From NCBI GenBank assembly GCA_001643675.2, contig LSRY02000003.1:1106001-1170000 (forward strand): 64,000 nucleotides of DNA, in the 5' to 3' direction. Origin of the DNA: Monocercomonoides exilis. Lineage: Eukaryota > Preaxostyla > Oxymonadida > Polymastigidae. This document shows positions 1 through 12,226 of this stretch, in pieces. The notes under the pieces were generated by a model. It had not been told where the DNA came from and made no database searches. It saw only the letters and a list, made by a program, of their open reading frames with translations. The position numbers were made by a program, and so were the translations under genes. The first letter of the stretch is position 1, and every line of letters starts with the position of its first letter.

Positions 1-415
1 AGAAAGTGAAGAAAGTGAAGAAAGTGAAGAAGAAGAAGAAGAAGGAGGAGGAGGAGGAGGAGAAGGAGAAGGAGAAGATGTTGTTGATGAAGTGGAATGA
101 TGACTATCTATTTGCGAAGACGAGTTTGGAGTTGGAGAGGTGGAATATGTTAGTGATGAAGATGATGAATTTGAAGAGTTGGAAGAAGAAGAAGAAGAAG
201 AATTTGAAGACGATGACAAACCAAAAAGCGATCGATTCATTTGAGAACTCGAAAGATTGCTGAGGGTGGGGAGGTAGTCAGGAACAGGAAGCTTTTCATT
301 TGTGCCATCGATTGGAATGTCAGGAAATGAGGTGTCTTGAGAGGGAGAATAGAAAGTGGTGAGAGGAGGACTCAGAGTGTGGGGGGAGAGGGAAGAAGGA
401 GGAGAGGCGATAGAG

Positions 416-456
<41 letters not shown>

Positions 457-1492
457 TGATGATGGAGAGGAAGAATGTGAAGAAAATGATGATGATGATG
501 AAGATAGAGAAGCAAATATATCCAAACAGCATTGTTTCAGCCATTTTTCATTCTCTTCCGGTTTCTTTTTGAGCACAAGAGAAGAATCTAACAAAGACAA
601 TTTCTTCAAAATGCTGAAGAATTCCTTCAAACTTAGCAATTTTGGAGGCAAATGAGGAAGATGGAGGAGAGGAGGAGGAGGTTTGTCATCGACAATGGAA
701 GAAGAGAATTGAGTGTAGGAGAAGAAGAAAGGAGAGGAAATGGGAAGAGAAGAAGAAGAAGGATGAGAAGAAGAAGAAAAAGAAGAAGAAGATGATGATG
801 ATGAAGGGAAGGAAGATAAAGGAGGAGGAGGTGTCGGGTGAATATAAGAAGTAGAAAAAGGAGGAGGAGGTGAAGGAGAATGAGAAGAAGAGGAAGAAGA
901 AGAAGAAGAAGTTGATAAAGAAAACATTTGAGAGATGGATAGAGAATTATGCACAACAGAATAGCCCAAGTCAAATTCAGGGCCTGTTTCATTGGAAGCA
1001 GCAAGCAAAGAAGAAATGTATGAAGAAGGCTCATAATTGAATGAAGAGAGAGAATATGAAGGGGAAGAGGAGGAGGAGGAGGAGGAGGAGGAGGAGGAAG
1101 AATAGGATGAGGAAGAAGAGGACGAAGAAGATAATAATGGTGAATGCAGCAAAGAAATGGCTTCATCATTAGGAGAAGAAAATGAGTTGTTTGAAATGGA
1201 AAGTGGAGAAGAAGAAAGAGGAGAATGAGAAGATGTTGATGATGATGATGATGAGGAGGAGAAAGAAGAAGAAATTGAAGAAATGGATAAAGAAGAAGAA
1301 GATGAAGGAAATGGAAGAGGAGGAGGGGGAGAAAGTTGAAGAGGAGGAAGAGGAGGAAGAGGAGGAAGAGGAGCAGATAAATTTTCAGATTCCAAAGAAG
1401 ACAATCTTAAAGAAGAAGGATGAGAAGAGAAAGAAGATGAAATTGGAGAAGAAGAAGAAGAAGAAGAAGAAGAGGATGATGATGAAATAGAA

Positions 1493-1524
<32 letters not shown>

Positions 1525-2230
1525 ATTAGACAATGGAGATGAAGCAATAGATGGATTAACAGTATTAACAGTATTGGTATTATTAACAGCAGAAGAAGAT
1601 AAAGAAGACAAAGAAGAAAGAGAAGGATGAGAAGAGAATGATTTTAAAGAAGATAAAGGAGAAGAAGAAGATGATGAAGTTGAAGAAGAAGATGAAGAAG
1701 AAGATGATGAAGAAGAAAGAGAAGAAGAAGAGAAAGGTGAAGAAGAAAATTTCAATGAAAGAGGTCTTTCCGAATGAAGAGAAGAAGAAATAATCTGTTC
1801 TTTGTCGAAAGGAGCGAAGAAGACAGCAGAAGGAGGAAGAGAATGACGGCATTGAGGTTGGGTGTATTTGGAGAGGGTAGAAGAGATGAAAGAAGAGGAA
1901 GAGGATGAGGAAGAATGAGAAGAAGAGGAAGAGGAAGAAGAGGAAGAGGAAGGAGGAGAAGAATGAGAAGGAAAATGAGAAGAAGAAGGAGGGGAAGAAG
2001 AAGAAATTGTTGAAGAAGAAGAAGATGATGATGAAGATAAAGCAATTGGTACACCCACTAATATCTGAGGAGGAGGAGAATGAGATTCTGATGGGTTTCG
2101 CGATAAATGCTCATAAACAGTAGAAGAGGAAGAGGAAAGAGAAGAGGAAGAAAAAGAAGAGGAAGAATTGGAAGAAGAATTAAAAGAAGAAGAAGAAGAA
2201 GAAGAAGAAATAACATTCTGATTTCGATAA
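1..2230 (-). repeat. Poly-Ser/Pro/Leu low-complexity coding block
   Basis: The plus strand is G/A-rich (GAAGAAGAGGAG repeats), so the minus frame reads TCT, TCC, TCA and CTT and gives long serine runs. Non-repetitive islands such as SQDTSFPDIPIDGT (342-301) support coding in the same frame as the WD40 repeats. A matching Ser block lies at 8330-6740 and a shorter one at 6150-5810. Confidence 0.8.
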
Positions 2231-5200
2231 ACTGATTTTACTGCTATTGTAACTCGTTTTTGAGGCATTTTCATTTCCTTCTTCTTCTTCTTCTTTGTGC
2301 TATTGACAATACTTTCATGTTGTGCTTTTAATATCATCGTGTTCACTTCTTGATCAAATTCTTGTTCGCTTAATTCTTCTTCTTCTTCTTCTTCTTCTTC
2401 TTCTTCATTGTTTTCTTCTTCTTTAATTTTCTTTAATTTTTTATCATCTTTTTCATCTTTTTCTTTTCTTCTTGGCTTTCGTTTCACTGTTTTTTTGCTG
2501 CATTCCATTTCTTTTCTATTCTTTCCTTTTTCCTTTCCTTTTTCTTTTTCTTTCTCTTCCTCTTTCTCCTCTTCCCTTTTCTTCTCCTCCATCTTCTTCA
2601 CAATTTCTTCTTCCTCTTCTTTCAGCTGTCTCAAATTCATTTCATTTCCTGACAAAGATGCAACAACCATTTCATTTCTTATTTCGCTTAATTTTCTTTT
2701 CAGCTCAGAAAGAGAGAGAGAGAGAGAGAAAGAAGAAGAAGATATGGATTTAGATTTAGAAGTAGATGTTTCTTCTTTGTTTTTCTCGTCTTCTTCCATT
2801 TCTTCATCTTCCTCCTCTTCCTCTTCATATTCATCATCATCATCTTCTTCTTCCTCCTCTTCCTCTTCCTCCTCCTCTTCTTCTTCCTTTTTATTCATTT
2901 CTCTATTTATAACTCCATTTCTCTTTCTTTCCTTCTCCTTCTCCTTCTCCACGTTGATTGATTCTGGTGTAATCATCAGATAATCTGATATATCATTGTC
3001 TTCTCCTATTTTCTCTCCTCCTCTCATTCTATTGCTTTCTTCATCTTCTTCATCTTCATCATCTTCTTCTTCTTCTTCCTCTTCCTCCTCCTCTCCTTCT
3101 CCTTCTCCTTCTCCTTCTTCGAATTCTTCTTCTTCCTCCTCCTCTTCCTCTTTATCGCTTTTTTCTTCTTCAAGTCTTGGAGATGTTGCATTTGACACTT
3201 CCAAAGAATTATTTGATTGATACTTTGAAGAAGAAGAAGAAGAAGAAATATTATTGTTATTTGAAGAATGCATAGAAAGAGGAGAAGGAGAAGAAGGAGA
3301 AGAAGAAGGAGAAGAGGAAGGAGATGAAGAAGAAGAAGATGAATTGGAAGAAGAAGAAGAAGGAGAAGGAGAAGGAGAAGAAGAACGTAAACACATATTT
3401 CCTATTGAACCAAGCGAAGAAACATGCTTAACTTCGATTTTTATTTCATTTTCTTGTTTATTTTTGTTTATTTGTTTGTTACTTGAACTGAAATGGGATA
3501 ATTCTTCTGTATTTGCAGGCATTGAAAGAGAACGAGAAGAAATCGATTGATTGTTCTTGATGGAAATGGAAGAGGAACAATTGAAGGAGGAAGGAGGAGG
3601 AGAGGAAGAGGAAGGGGAAGGGGAAGAGGAAGAGGATGAAGAAGATGATGAGGGAAGAGAAGAAGAAAGAGAAGAAGAAGGAAGAGGAGAAGAAGAATTT
3701 GACGACGACGACGACGACGAAGAAGAAGAAGGAAATTGAGGTATTATTTGAGAAGGATAAGGAGGGTGTGATAAATCAGGGGGCAATGGATTGTTTTGCG
3801 TGTTTTCTGCTTCTTTTTGAATGGAATTCATTTGTTGATCTTCATCTTCACTTCTTCTTCTTCTTCCACCACTTTCTTTCTTTTTCTTGTTCAATTCGTT
3901 TTCTTCCTCTTCCTCCTCTTCCTCCTCCTCTTCTTCTTCTGCCTCCTCTCCTTCTTCTTCACTTTCTCCTTCTTCTTTCTCTTTCCCTTTCCTTCTCTCA
4001 AAATTCTCTTTTTTCCCTTTCCCTTTCCCTTTCTCTTTCTCATTCTCTTTCATATATTCATCAGAAAATGCATATTTCCTTTCAAATTCAACATTTTTAT
4101 ACAAATTGAGATTCGGTTGTTTTGGTATTTGTGGCTTTATCTTCTCTTTTTTGTCTTCTTTCCGAATAACTTCAATATAATCATTAAGTTCTTCATCATC
4201 ATCTTCATATTCCTCTTCCTCTTCCTCCTCTTCTTCTTCGCCTTCTTCTCCTTCTTCTCCTTCTTCTTCTTCTTCTATCTCTTCTTCTTCCTCTTCTTCC
4301 TCTTCTTCCTTCACATACAATTCATCCAATTTTTCTCTTCTTTTTTCTTGTTCCTTCTTCTCCTTCTCCTTCTTCTCCTTCTCTTCTTCTCTTTCGCTTC
4401 TTCTTCTCTCTATCACTCTTCCTCTTGTCATTTGTAACCCAATCTCTTTATAACTTTCTTTTTCTTCTTCTTTTTCCTCTCTTTCTCTTCCTTTCTCTTT
4501 CCCTTTCCCTTCTCCTTCATCTTCATCTTCATGCAATTCAATCTCTTTGATAATATCATGTGGTCTTCTTCTTTGATTATTTGCGTCTTCCTCCTCTTCC
4601 TCATTTCTTTTCTTCATCACTTTTCTCATATTCTTCCTTCTTCTCCCTTCTCCCCTCTCATTATTGTTCTTTCTTCTCTTCCTCACTTCAGAATGCAGAG
4701 GAGGAGGTGGAAGTGGAAGAGGAAGAGGAAGAGGAAGAGGAAGAGGACGAATATTAGGACTAAGAGAAGAAGTTCTTGAATTGCTGCTTTTGTTTGATGA
4801 TATTTCGCTTTTATTGTTCATTAAATAATCATTTTGTGTGAATTTTTTGGTTTTTATTGGTTTTTTCCTTTTTTTGTTGATTTTGCTTTGCAATTTTTCT
4901 CTTTCTTCTTGTGATATATCTTCGTTTGCTATCAAAACTGTTTCATCATTATGCACATTATCATCGACTCCCTCTTCCTCTTCCTCTTCCTCTTCTTCTT
5001 CTTCCTCAAATTCTTCCTCTTCATATTCTTCCTCCTCTTCCTCCTCCTCTTCCTCCTCTTCTTCTTCTTCATATTCATCATCTTCTTCCTCACTCCAATC
5101 ATAATGATCTGCTATTTCATCTCCCCAAATAACATCTGCACCTCTCAATATCAACTCCTTTTCTGTAAATGTATTCTTCTTCTTCTTTCTTTCTCTTCCT

Positions 5201-8200
5201 CTTTCTTCTTCATCATCATCGCCTTCAACATCATCATATTCTTCTTCATATTCTTCTTCCTCTTCCTCTTCATCTTTCTCAATATTTCTCTCTCTCCTCT
5301 TCGTTTTTATTCTTCTTCTGTTATCTTTCACATCTTCATTCAACTCATCTGTGAATTCATTTGATTTCATATATGCTTCTTCATTGCTTATTTCTTCTTC
5401 TGTTTGTATTTCTTCTCTTCCTCTTTCAAGTTCCATACTCTTCTTTCTCATCCCTTCCTCTTTCTTCTGCTTCAATCCAATTTTCCTGTTAACATCATCT
5501 TCGTCCTTCTCCTCTTCTCTTTCTTCCTCTCCATCTCTTCTTTCTTCTCTTCTTTCTTCTCTTCTCCCTTCTTCTCTTCCCTCCTCCTTCCTCCCTCTTC
5601 TCCCTTCTCTCTCCTCCTTCCTTCCTTCTCTTCTCTCTCTCCTTCTTCTCCTCCACCTCTCCTCCTTCCCCATCACCTCCTCACTCACCTCCACTGCACT
5701 CACACTCAACGAATGCCCTTTCATCCTCCTCACCCGCCCCGTCTCCATCCACCACACCACTACACTGCCATCTGCACAACCACACACCACTACAGGCTCT
5801 GAGAGGGATTCGAGGGAGAAATGGGGGGTGGAAGAGGAGGAAGAGGAGGAAGAAGGTGATTTAGAAGGAGAAAGAGAGGAAGGAGAAGGGGAGCGTGATG
5901 ATGATTGTGAAGGTACTGGCGACACAGTTGGAGCAATAGAAGTATATGAAGTAGTAGATGTCGATGTTGCAATATCAGACACTTTTATTGTTGATGCTGT
6001 TGATGATAATGAAGACGATGATAGATTCTGTGAGAGTTGTAGTGATGCTGCTATCAATGGATCATTCTCTGTTGAAGAAGAAGATGATGATAATGATGAA
6101 GAGGAGGAGGAGGAGGAAGAAGAAGAAGAATTTTTATTCAATTCTGATGGAAATGAAGATATTGGTGGAGATGTTGTGTTGTCTTCAATCTTGTTTTCTT
6201 TTTCTTTCTTTTTATCTTCTTCTTCCTCTTTCATTTCTTCTTTTTCTTTCACTTCCTCTTTTTCAATTTCTTTTTCTTCTTTCTCTTTCTCTTCTGTCTT
6301 TGTAGAATTCGCTTCTTGTACTTTCTCTTTCTCATCTTTCTCCTTTATCTCTTCTATTTCTTCCTTTTCATCCTTTATCTCCTTCTCCTTCTCCTTCCCC
6401 TCTTTCTCTTCTTTCTCTTCTTTTTCTTTTTCTTTCTCTTCATTCTCCTCCTTTTTCTTCTCCTTTTTCTTCTCTCCTTTTTCTTCCTTCTCTTTCTCTC
6501 CCTCTCCCTCCATCCACCTTCTCCTCACCCTCACATCCCTCGCAAACTTGATAGATGCAATTCCGGAAGAGCAAATTCTTGTCTTGTGAATCAAAGAAAA
6601 ATCATTCAAAACATCAAAAACGAACAAAACACCAGAAGAAGTTCCGACAAACAGGAAAAGAGGAAGAGGAGAGAGAAAAGGGGAAGGCAAAGAGGAAGAT
6701 AAAGAGGAGAGGGAGGAAGAAGGGAATTGATCGGGGGAGGTGAGGGAGAAGAAGGAAGAGGAAGAGGAAGAGGAAGAGGAAGAATGAGAAGAAGAAGGTG
6801 AAGAAGAAGAGGAAGAAGAATTAGGATTATTATAAGCAGAAAACGAAGCTTCATATAGTGGCTGAGGAGGGGTAGGAGAAGAAGAAATAGAAGAAATAGA
6901 AGAAGAGGAAAATGAAGAAGAAGAAGAGGAGGAGGAGGAAGAAGATGATGATAAAGATGAATAAGAGAGAGAAGGAGAAGAAGCAAAAGGAACCATAGCA
7001 CTTTGAATAGGAGAAGAAGATAGAGAATTTTGACTTGGAGAAAGAGAAAGAGGAAGAGGGAAAGGAAGAGGAGCATTAAGAGGAAGAGAAAGAAGAGAAG
7101 AAGAAGAAGAGGAGGAGGAAGAGGAGGAAGAAGAAGAAGAAACAAATGAATTTGAAAGAGGAGGAGGTAAAACAGGAGACAAAGAAGAAGGCTGAGAAGA
7201 ATTAGAGAGAGAAGAAGAAGAAGAAGCAAAGAGAGAAGGAGAAGAAGCTAAAGATAGAGATAAAGAAGGAATTTCATTGTTATTGTTACTATGTTTATCT
7301 AATTCTTCATTTGTTTGTGTGTTGTTGGAAGAAAGAGAAGGAGGAGGAAGAGGAGGAAGAGGAGGAAGAGGGTTGCGAAGAGGGATGGGGAGAGGAAGAG
7401 AAGAAGGAAGAGAAGAAGGAAACGAAGAAGGAGGGAAAGGAGAAGAAGAAGAGGAAGAAGAAGGAGAAGGAGAAGAAGAAAAGGAGGGAGAAGAAGGAGA
7501 ACGAGAAGGAGATAAAGAATGAGGAGAAGAGAAGGAGGAAGATAAAGGTGTTATTGATGTGGATAGAGAAGAAGCAATCAGTTGTTCAGGTGAAAGAGAA
7601 GAAGGAGAAGAAATAGAAGAAGAGGAGGAGGGGGAGGAAGAAGAAGAGGAAGAAGAAGATGATGAAGAGGAAGAGAAGGAATAAGAGGAAGAGGAAGAAT
7701 GAGAGAAAGAAGACGATGAAGAAGGAGAAGAAGAAGACATAATATTAACATTTGGCATTTTATTTTCAGAATTATTCATCAAATGAATCGTTTTGATGAG
7801 TGAAGGCGGAGGAGATGGAGGAAGAGGAGCAGAAGAATGGAGAGGAGAAACGAAAGAGATCTGAAGAGAAGGAGGCGGAGAAGGAGAATGGCGGGGGTGA
7901 TGGGAACGAGATGGAGAAGAAGAAGAAGAGAAGGAAGAGGAGGGGGAGGAAGAAGGAGAAGAAGAAACGGAAGAAGAAGAAGAAGATGATGATGATGATG
8001 ATGATGAAGATAAAGGTGACTGTGAACGTTGATGAAGAGTTGAATGAGAGGGAGAGAGAGAAGAAGAGGAAGAAGAAGAAAAAGAGGAAGAGGAGGAAGA
8101 TGAAGAAGAATTCGAAGGGAAAAAAGGAGAAGGGCAATCATTTGATTGATGGAAGATAGCATTTCCGCTGAAAGGCGAATGAGAAGAGAATGAATGAGAA

Positions 8201-8985
8201 GAAGTATCAGAGGGGGACAAAGGAGAAGAGCCATGGGGCGATATAAGAACGATTTGTGGGTTTCCATCCAGAGAAGAAGGAAGAAAAGGGGAAGGGAGAA
8301 GGCTGTTGTTATTTTTATTAGTATTATTGTTATTGTGGTTGGAGGCATCAGAAATGTTATTGGAGTTGGAAGGAAATGCTGATGTTTCTTTCTCTTTCTC
8401 TTCTTGTTCTTCTGCTTTCTTCTTTTCTCCTTCTCTTTCTCTTTCTTCCTCTTCTTCTCTCTTCTTCTTTTCCCTCTCCTTCTCTCTCTCCTTCTCTCTC
8501 TCCTTCTCCTCTTTCTCCCACTCCCTCGCCTTCTCCACCTCCTCCTTCGTCCTCTCCCTCTCCCCCCAGCTCAAAGAAGTCACCGAAAATCCGCTCGTCG
8601 CCTTCATTCTCAGCAAGCACTCGCCATTCCGGACAGAAACAACCACAATTTCTCCTCTTTGCGAGCCGGCCGCAACAATATTCCCCCCGTTGGCGGGGCA
8701 GAGGGCGGTGACAGGGGCAAATGCGGAAAATACACGGGGAAGTTGGGCTGTGTGGAGAAGGGGGTGAAGAAAAGGGAGAGAGAGAGAAGGGGAAGGGGAA
8801 GAAGAAGAAGAAGAAGAAGTGGAAGAAGAAGGGGAAGAAGATAGAGAAGAAGGAGAAGAGGAAAGAAGAGGGAAAGGTACATTGGCAGAGATGAAAGGAG
8901 AGAGAGAAGAATTGAAGGAAGGAGAATGAGAAGAGGAAGGGTTGGATGGGCTGAGGGAGTCTTCGAGTGTGGCTGGGATGATGCT
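1..8985 (-). CDS. Giant WD40/low-complexity exon, probably the 3' part of the PTEN gene (partial)
   Basis: An uninterrupted minus-strand frame (codons starting at positions divisible by 3) spans 2995 codons and leaves the window without a stop. I read it at many points and it is coding-like throughout. WD40-type repeats occur at about 8715-8540 (VTALCPANGGNIVAAGS then GEIVVVSVRNGECLL), 6660-6535 (FLFVGTSSGVLFVFDVLN) and 5800-5690 (CGCADGSVVVWWMETG then MKGHSLSVSAVEV). Between them lie Glu/Lys/Arg-rich blocks followed by poly-Ser/Pro blocks. Non-repetitive islands occur near 5140-5090 (GADVIWGDEIADHYDW) and 660-500 (LPPKLLSLKEFFSILKKLSL). The exon begins after a polypyrimidine tract and TTTGCAG at 8986 and matches the phase of the PTEN exon ending at 9358. 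WD40 repeats usually form a propeller scaffold; no partner can be named. Whether it is one gene with PTEN is inference. Confidence 0.75.
2260..5690 (-). repeat. Glu/Lys/Arg-rich low-complexity coding block
   Basis: The plus strand is almost pure C/T here (CTTCTT, TCCTCC and similar), so the minus-strand frame reads GAA, GAG, AAG and AGA. Runs of more than ten Glu occur at about 5080-4980. The block begins directly after the WD40 segment ending at 5690. Plus-strand frames in this stretch give only Ser/Leu/Phe runs and are not separate genes. Confidence 0.8.
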
Positions 8986-9357
8986 CTGCAAAAGGAAAGG
9001 AAGGAGAGGGGAAAGAGGAGAAGAGAAGAGAAGAGAAGAGAAGAGAAGAGAAGAGAAGAGAAATGGAAAAGATATTGAATAAAAGAAAATATCATTTGAA
9101 AAAAAAAATAATGCATTTAAATAGATAGAAAAAGTAATAATAATAACAATAAATGAAAAACGATAACAATTGAAAATAAAAAATAAAATATTTCTCTTTC
9201 TCTCTCTCTCTTTATCCATCTATCTTTTTTATTCTTTCTTTCTCTCTCTCTCTCTCTCTCTCATTCTCTCCTTCTCCTCATCCTTCCAATTCTCACATCC
9301 ATTTCCCCAATCCCCTCTCTTTCTCTCCCTCTCCATCTCTTTCTCTCACTCACTCAC
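8986..9357 (-). other. Predicted intron joining PTEN-C2 to the WD40 exon
   Basis: On the minus strand the intron starts GTGAGTGAG directly after codon TGC and ends in a long C/T tract followed by TTTTGCAG. Both flanking exons are in phase 0. It is 372 nt long. It is the only link between the phosphatase and WD40 parts, so the fusion depends on it. Confidence 0.65.
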
Positions 9358-11236
9358 GCACACATTCCAATCTGGCACCTCCACCTGTGGTATCACATCC
9401 TCTGGCCCAGGTGGAGTCAGCAGCACATCCAACATGAAATCTTCATCAAACTTGATGTGTTTTGGCTTAGCTCCATCCAATTCCTTCGGGGCAAGCGAAA
9501 TAAGAGTGTTTGGTTGATGCATCCCGGTGTGGAAGGAGAAACGGAACATGATTTTCTCTTTCTTTTTCATGTATGGTGGATAAGAGGAAGAAGAGGAGGA
9601 AGAAGAAGAAGAAGAAGATGATGATGATAATGATTGAGAAGAAGATGAATTTGAAGAGCCAGATGATGCATAAGATGTCTCTCTTGTTTGGGAATGATGC
9701 ACATTCGAATAAGACGATGCCTGCATGCTATGCTCATCATAACTCGCAATTCCATCATTGACTCCTTTCTCCCTTCTCCCTTCTTCTTCCTCTGATGCCT
9801 CTGAATCTTCCTCCTCATCTCCCCATTTGTCCCATTTACCTCTCCCATGCTTCTTCTTCTCTTCCTCCTCCTCCTGTTTCTCAACCGTCTCTGCCCCCAT
9901 CTTCCTTCTCTGTGACGCTGTTCTTGCATGCCCCAGATGGTAGAACACGACCAGCACATCGCCATTCACCACCACATTCACCCGGAACTTCACTGCCTCT
10001 TCTTCGCTCCGCACAAAACGGGGCGGCGAGGGAAAGGGGCGGCAGGTCTGGCGGTCGATGCGGGAGTCGAAGATCTGCCGATGCTGCTGGAAGATCTTGA
10101 AGTACGGACACATCCCACGGTCTTTGTCGCACTTGGGCACGGAGCGGAAGAGGATCGTGGAGATCTGAGGGGAGTGGAAGAGGGAAAGAGGGAAAGTGAA
10201 AGAAAGAAAGAAAGAAATTAATAAAATAGATTGAGAGAGATAGAGAAAGAGAAAAAAAAATCAAAGAAATGAAAGAAGAAAAGCGGAATGAATTTGAGAT
10301 TATAAAATAATGATAATTGAAAAGCGAAAGACATGAAGTGTATTCAATAGAACTACTTTCATTTAGATAAAAACAGAATAAAACATCACTCTCTTTCTAT
10401 CTATTTATCTATCTATCTTTCTATCTCACTATCTTTCGCCGGTGGAAAAATTCTTCTCAAAAATTTCAAACTTTAAGAGGTTGAGTCGATGGATAAATCT
10501 CTTTGCTTATGATCCTCCAAAAATAATCCACATATCTTCTCTGAGAAGGGATTGCAACACCACCAGTAATTCGATGAGCTCTTCGAATTGCAAAGAAGTT
10601 CATGGCCGCTTCAGGCGAATTGAAAAATCCCATTGACAACAAATAGCAGCATATAATAAGCCCTGTTCGACCTTTTCCAGCCTGTAACACAAATATAAAA
10701 ATAAAACATCAAGAAACGGAAAAAAAATTCATTTTCAAACTTTGCAGTGAACGGCAACAACATTTCTTTGGTCTGAACGAAGATAATCTTTCATCCACTG
10801 AATTACGGGGAAAACCTTATGTAATTCTGGTGCGTGATGATCAGGAAATCCAAAATCTTTAACGGAATTGTGAAACTTCGAATAATCATATTTCAATTGT
10901 GAAAGGTTTAAAACGGTATAATGACCAAAATGTCGCTCATCCAGAAAAGAAGACACTTGCGCTAAACTATTTCGATACATGCTTTCAACTCCTTCTGCAG
11001 GAAGGCCCATTGCTATTAAAAACAAGAAACAATATTCCCACGGAAAAAGAAGCATTCATGCAAATAATAATTTATCAAAAAATTGTTCCATCCAAATTAG
11101 TGAAAAAGATTATTTTCGCTAAATGCAAACCAATAACATTTGAGGTGATATATGTAAGATCAAGATTGTATTTCTTATCTATCAAACGGACACGATCGCC
11201 CGATACTTTTGTTCGAATAAAGTTAATGACTGACAT
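9358..11236 (-). CDS. PTEN-type phosphatase with C2 domain (exons 1-4)
   Basis: Predicted phosphoinositide 3-phosphatase of the PTEN family; PTEN removes the 3-phosphate of PIP3 at membranes. Exons read on the minus strand: 11236-11131, 11012-10741, 10681-10472 and 10164-9358, all with GT-AG junctions and consistent phase. The spliced protein starts MSVINFIRTKVSGDRVRLID, followed by the DLTYI segment typical of PTEN N-termini. The catalytic P-loop HCKAGKGRTG is intact and is split by the 59-nt intron between K and A. IPSQRRYVDYFW follows, then a C2 domain from about 10164. The C2 domain is interrupted by a Glu/Lys- and Ser-rich insert (about 9940-9590) and resumes at FRFSFHTG. If unspliced, exon 4 would end in TGA at 9346. 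A GTGAGT donor after codon TGC at 9358 instead links it in phase to the long downstream frame. Phosphatase identity is secure; substrate is inferred from the family. Confidence 0.9.
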
Positions 11237-12012
11237 TTTTCTTATGATGAAGCGAAATAGCTAAGTGCATATAACCAAAGATAGTAAATAAAAAATTGTT
11301 TTAAAAAAATTGATGATCTTGGGCTATCAAATAATGGTTAATATTATTGAATCATTAGATATTTAACCATAACTATGAACTGTTTCGTAAAAAATTATAA
11401 ATTCTGGATACAAACAAGTTTTTTCAAATAGTTCAACTTGTTAGACGAAACATCTATGTTGTTCCTGTAATTACTCATTCTTTCGATAAATATAGTTTTT
11501 TTACTGATAAACCATGAAAAACCCGTAACAAGTCTGTCTTTCTCGTAATAACCCTGTCTTTTTTGGTATTCATTTAAATGAAATTGTTGTGGGATAATGA
11601 AAAAAACTTTCAAATCCATCAGTCAGCGAATGAATTTCTATATTTGATTGATTTCATTTGTATATTATGTTGTGAACATTCATTCTCGATGAAAAAATGA
11701 CATAATTTTCGTTTATCAATAGAAAAATTGGTCGAATATTGGAAATATTTTCCATTGTTTTTTGCAAATGTGTGAATGTTTTTTTTGTTGTTTTTTTGAA
11801 ATTCAAAAAATCTCCAGAAACATCATTATATCTCAATGCAACAATAGTTTCCATAAAAGGAAATACTCTTTGACAGATATCATGAGTTATTCTCGTAACA
11901 AATGCTTCTTATCCGTTATAACTGCGACTTATTAGTAATAAGTTCATTATTCAGAAAAGAATCATACTCTTTGTAAAATATCTATAATTGAGTATGATTG
12001 ATCACATTTTTT
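11237..12012. other. Intergenic AT-rich spacer
   Basis: No convincing gene is seen upstream of the PTEN start. The short frames here have no recognisable motif. The stretch should contain the PTEN gene's promoter, but I recognise no specific element. Confidence 0.5.
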
Positions 12013-12226
12013 GGTTAATGCACAATATACGACCGTAAATAAAATTAACATATGTTGAAGCTTTGATGATAACATGTCGTGCACATATGTTTTTTTCTTT
12101 CAACCATTTGCGGAAACTCGAAAAAAAAAAATATTATATTTTTTGCGTAATTATTTTTTGATCAAAAATTTTTTCTTATTTTCAATCAAATTTTCAAAAA
12201 TTTTTGCAATTAGAGATTGATATGCA

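Noticed and set aside
6-2123. Plus-strand Glu/Lys-rich reading frames
   Set aside because: They are shadows of the poly-Ser codons of the minus-strand frame, which stays open across the whole 9 kb and carries WD40 motifs and non-repetitive islands.
2408-5364. Plus-strand Ser/Phe/Leu-rich frames
   Set aside because: Antisense shadows of Glu/Lys codons in the same minus-strand gene; they have no recognisable motif and are broken often.
9123-9343. CT-repeat stretch as a separate regulatory microsatellite
   Set aside because: It lies inside the predicted intron between the PTEN and WD40 exons; on the coding strand it is a GA-rich 5' part and needs no other explanation.
11395-11854. Two minus-strand frames of 66-74 codons
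   Set aside because: Plain AT-rich composition, no motif, no splice context, and starts unlike those of the supported genes.
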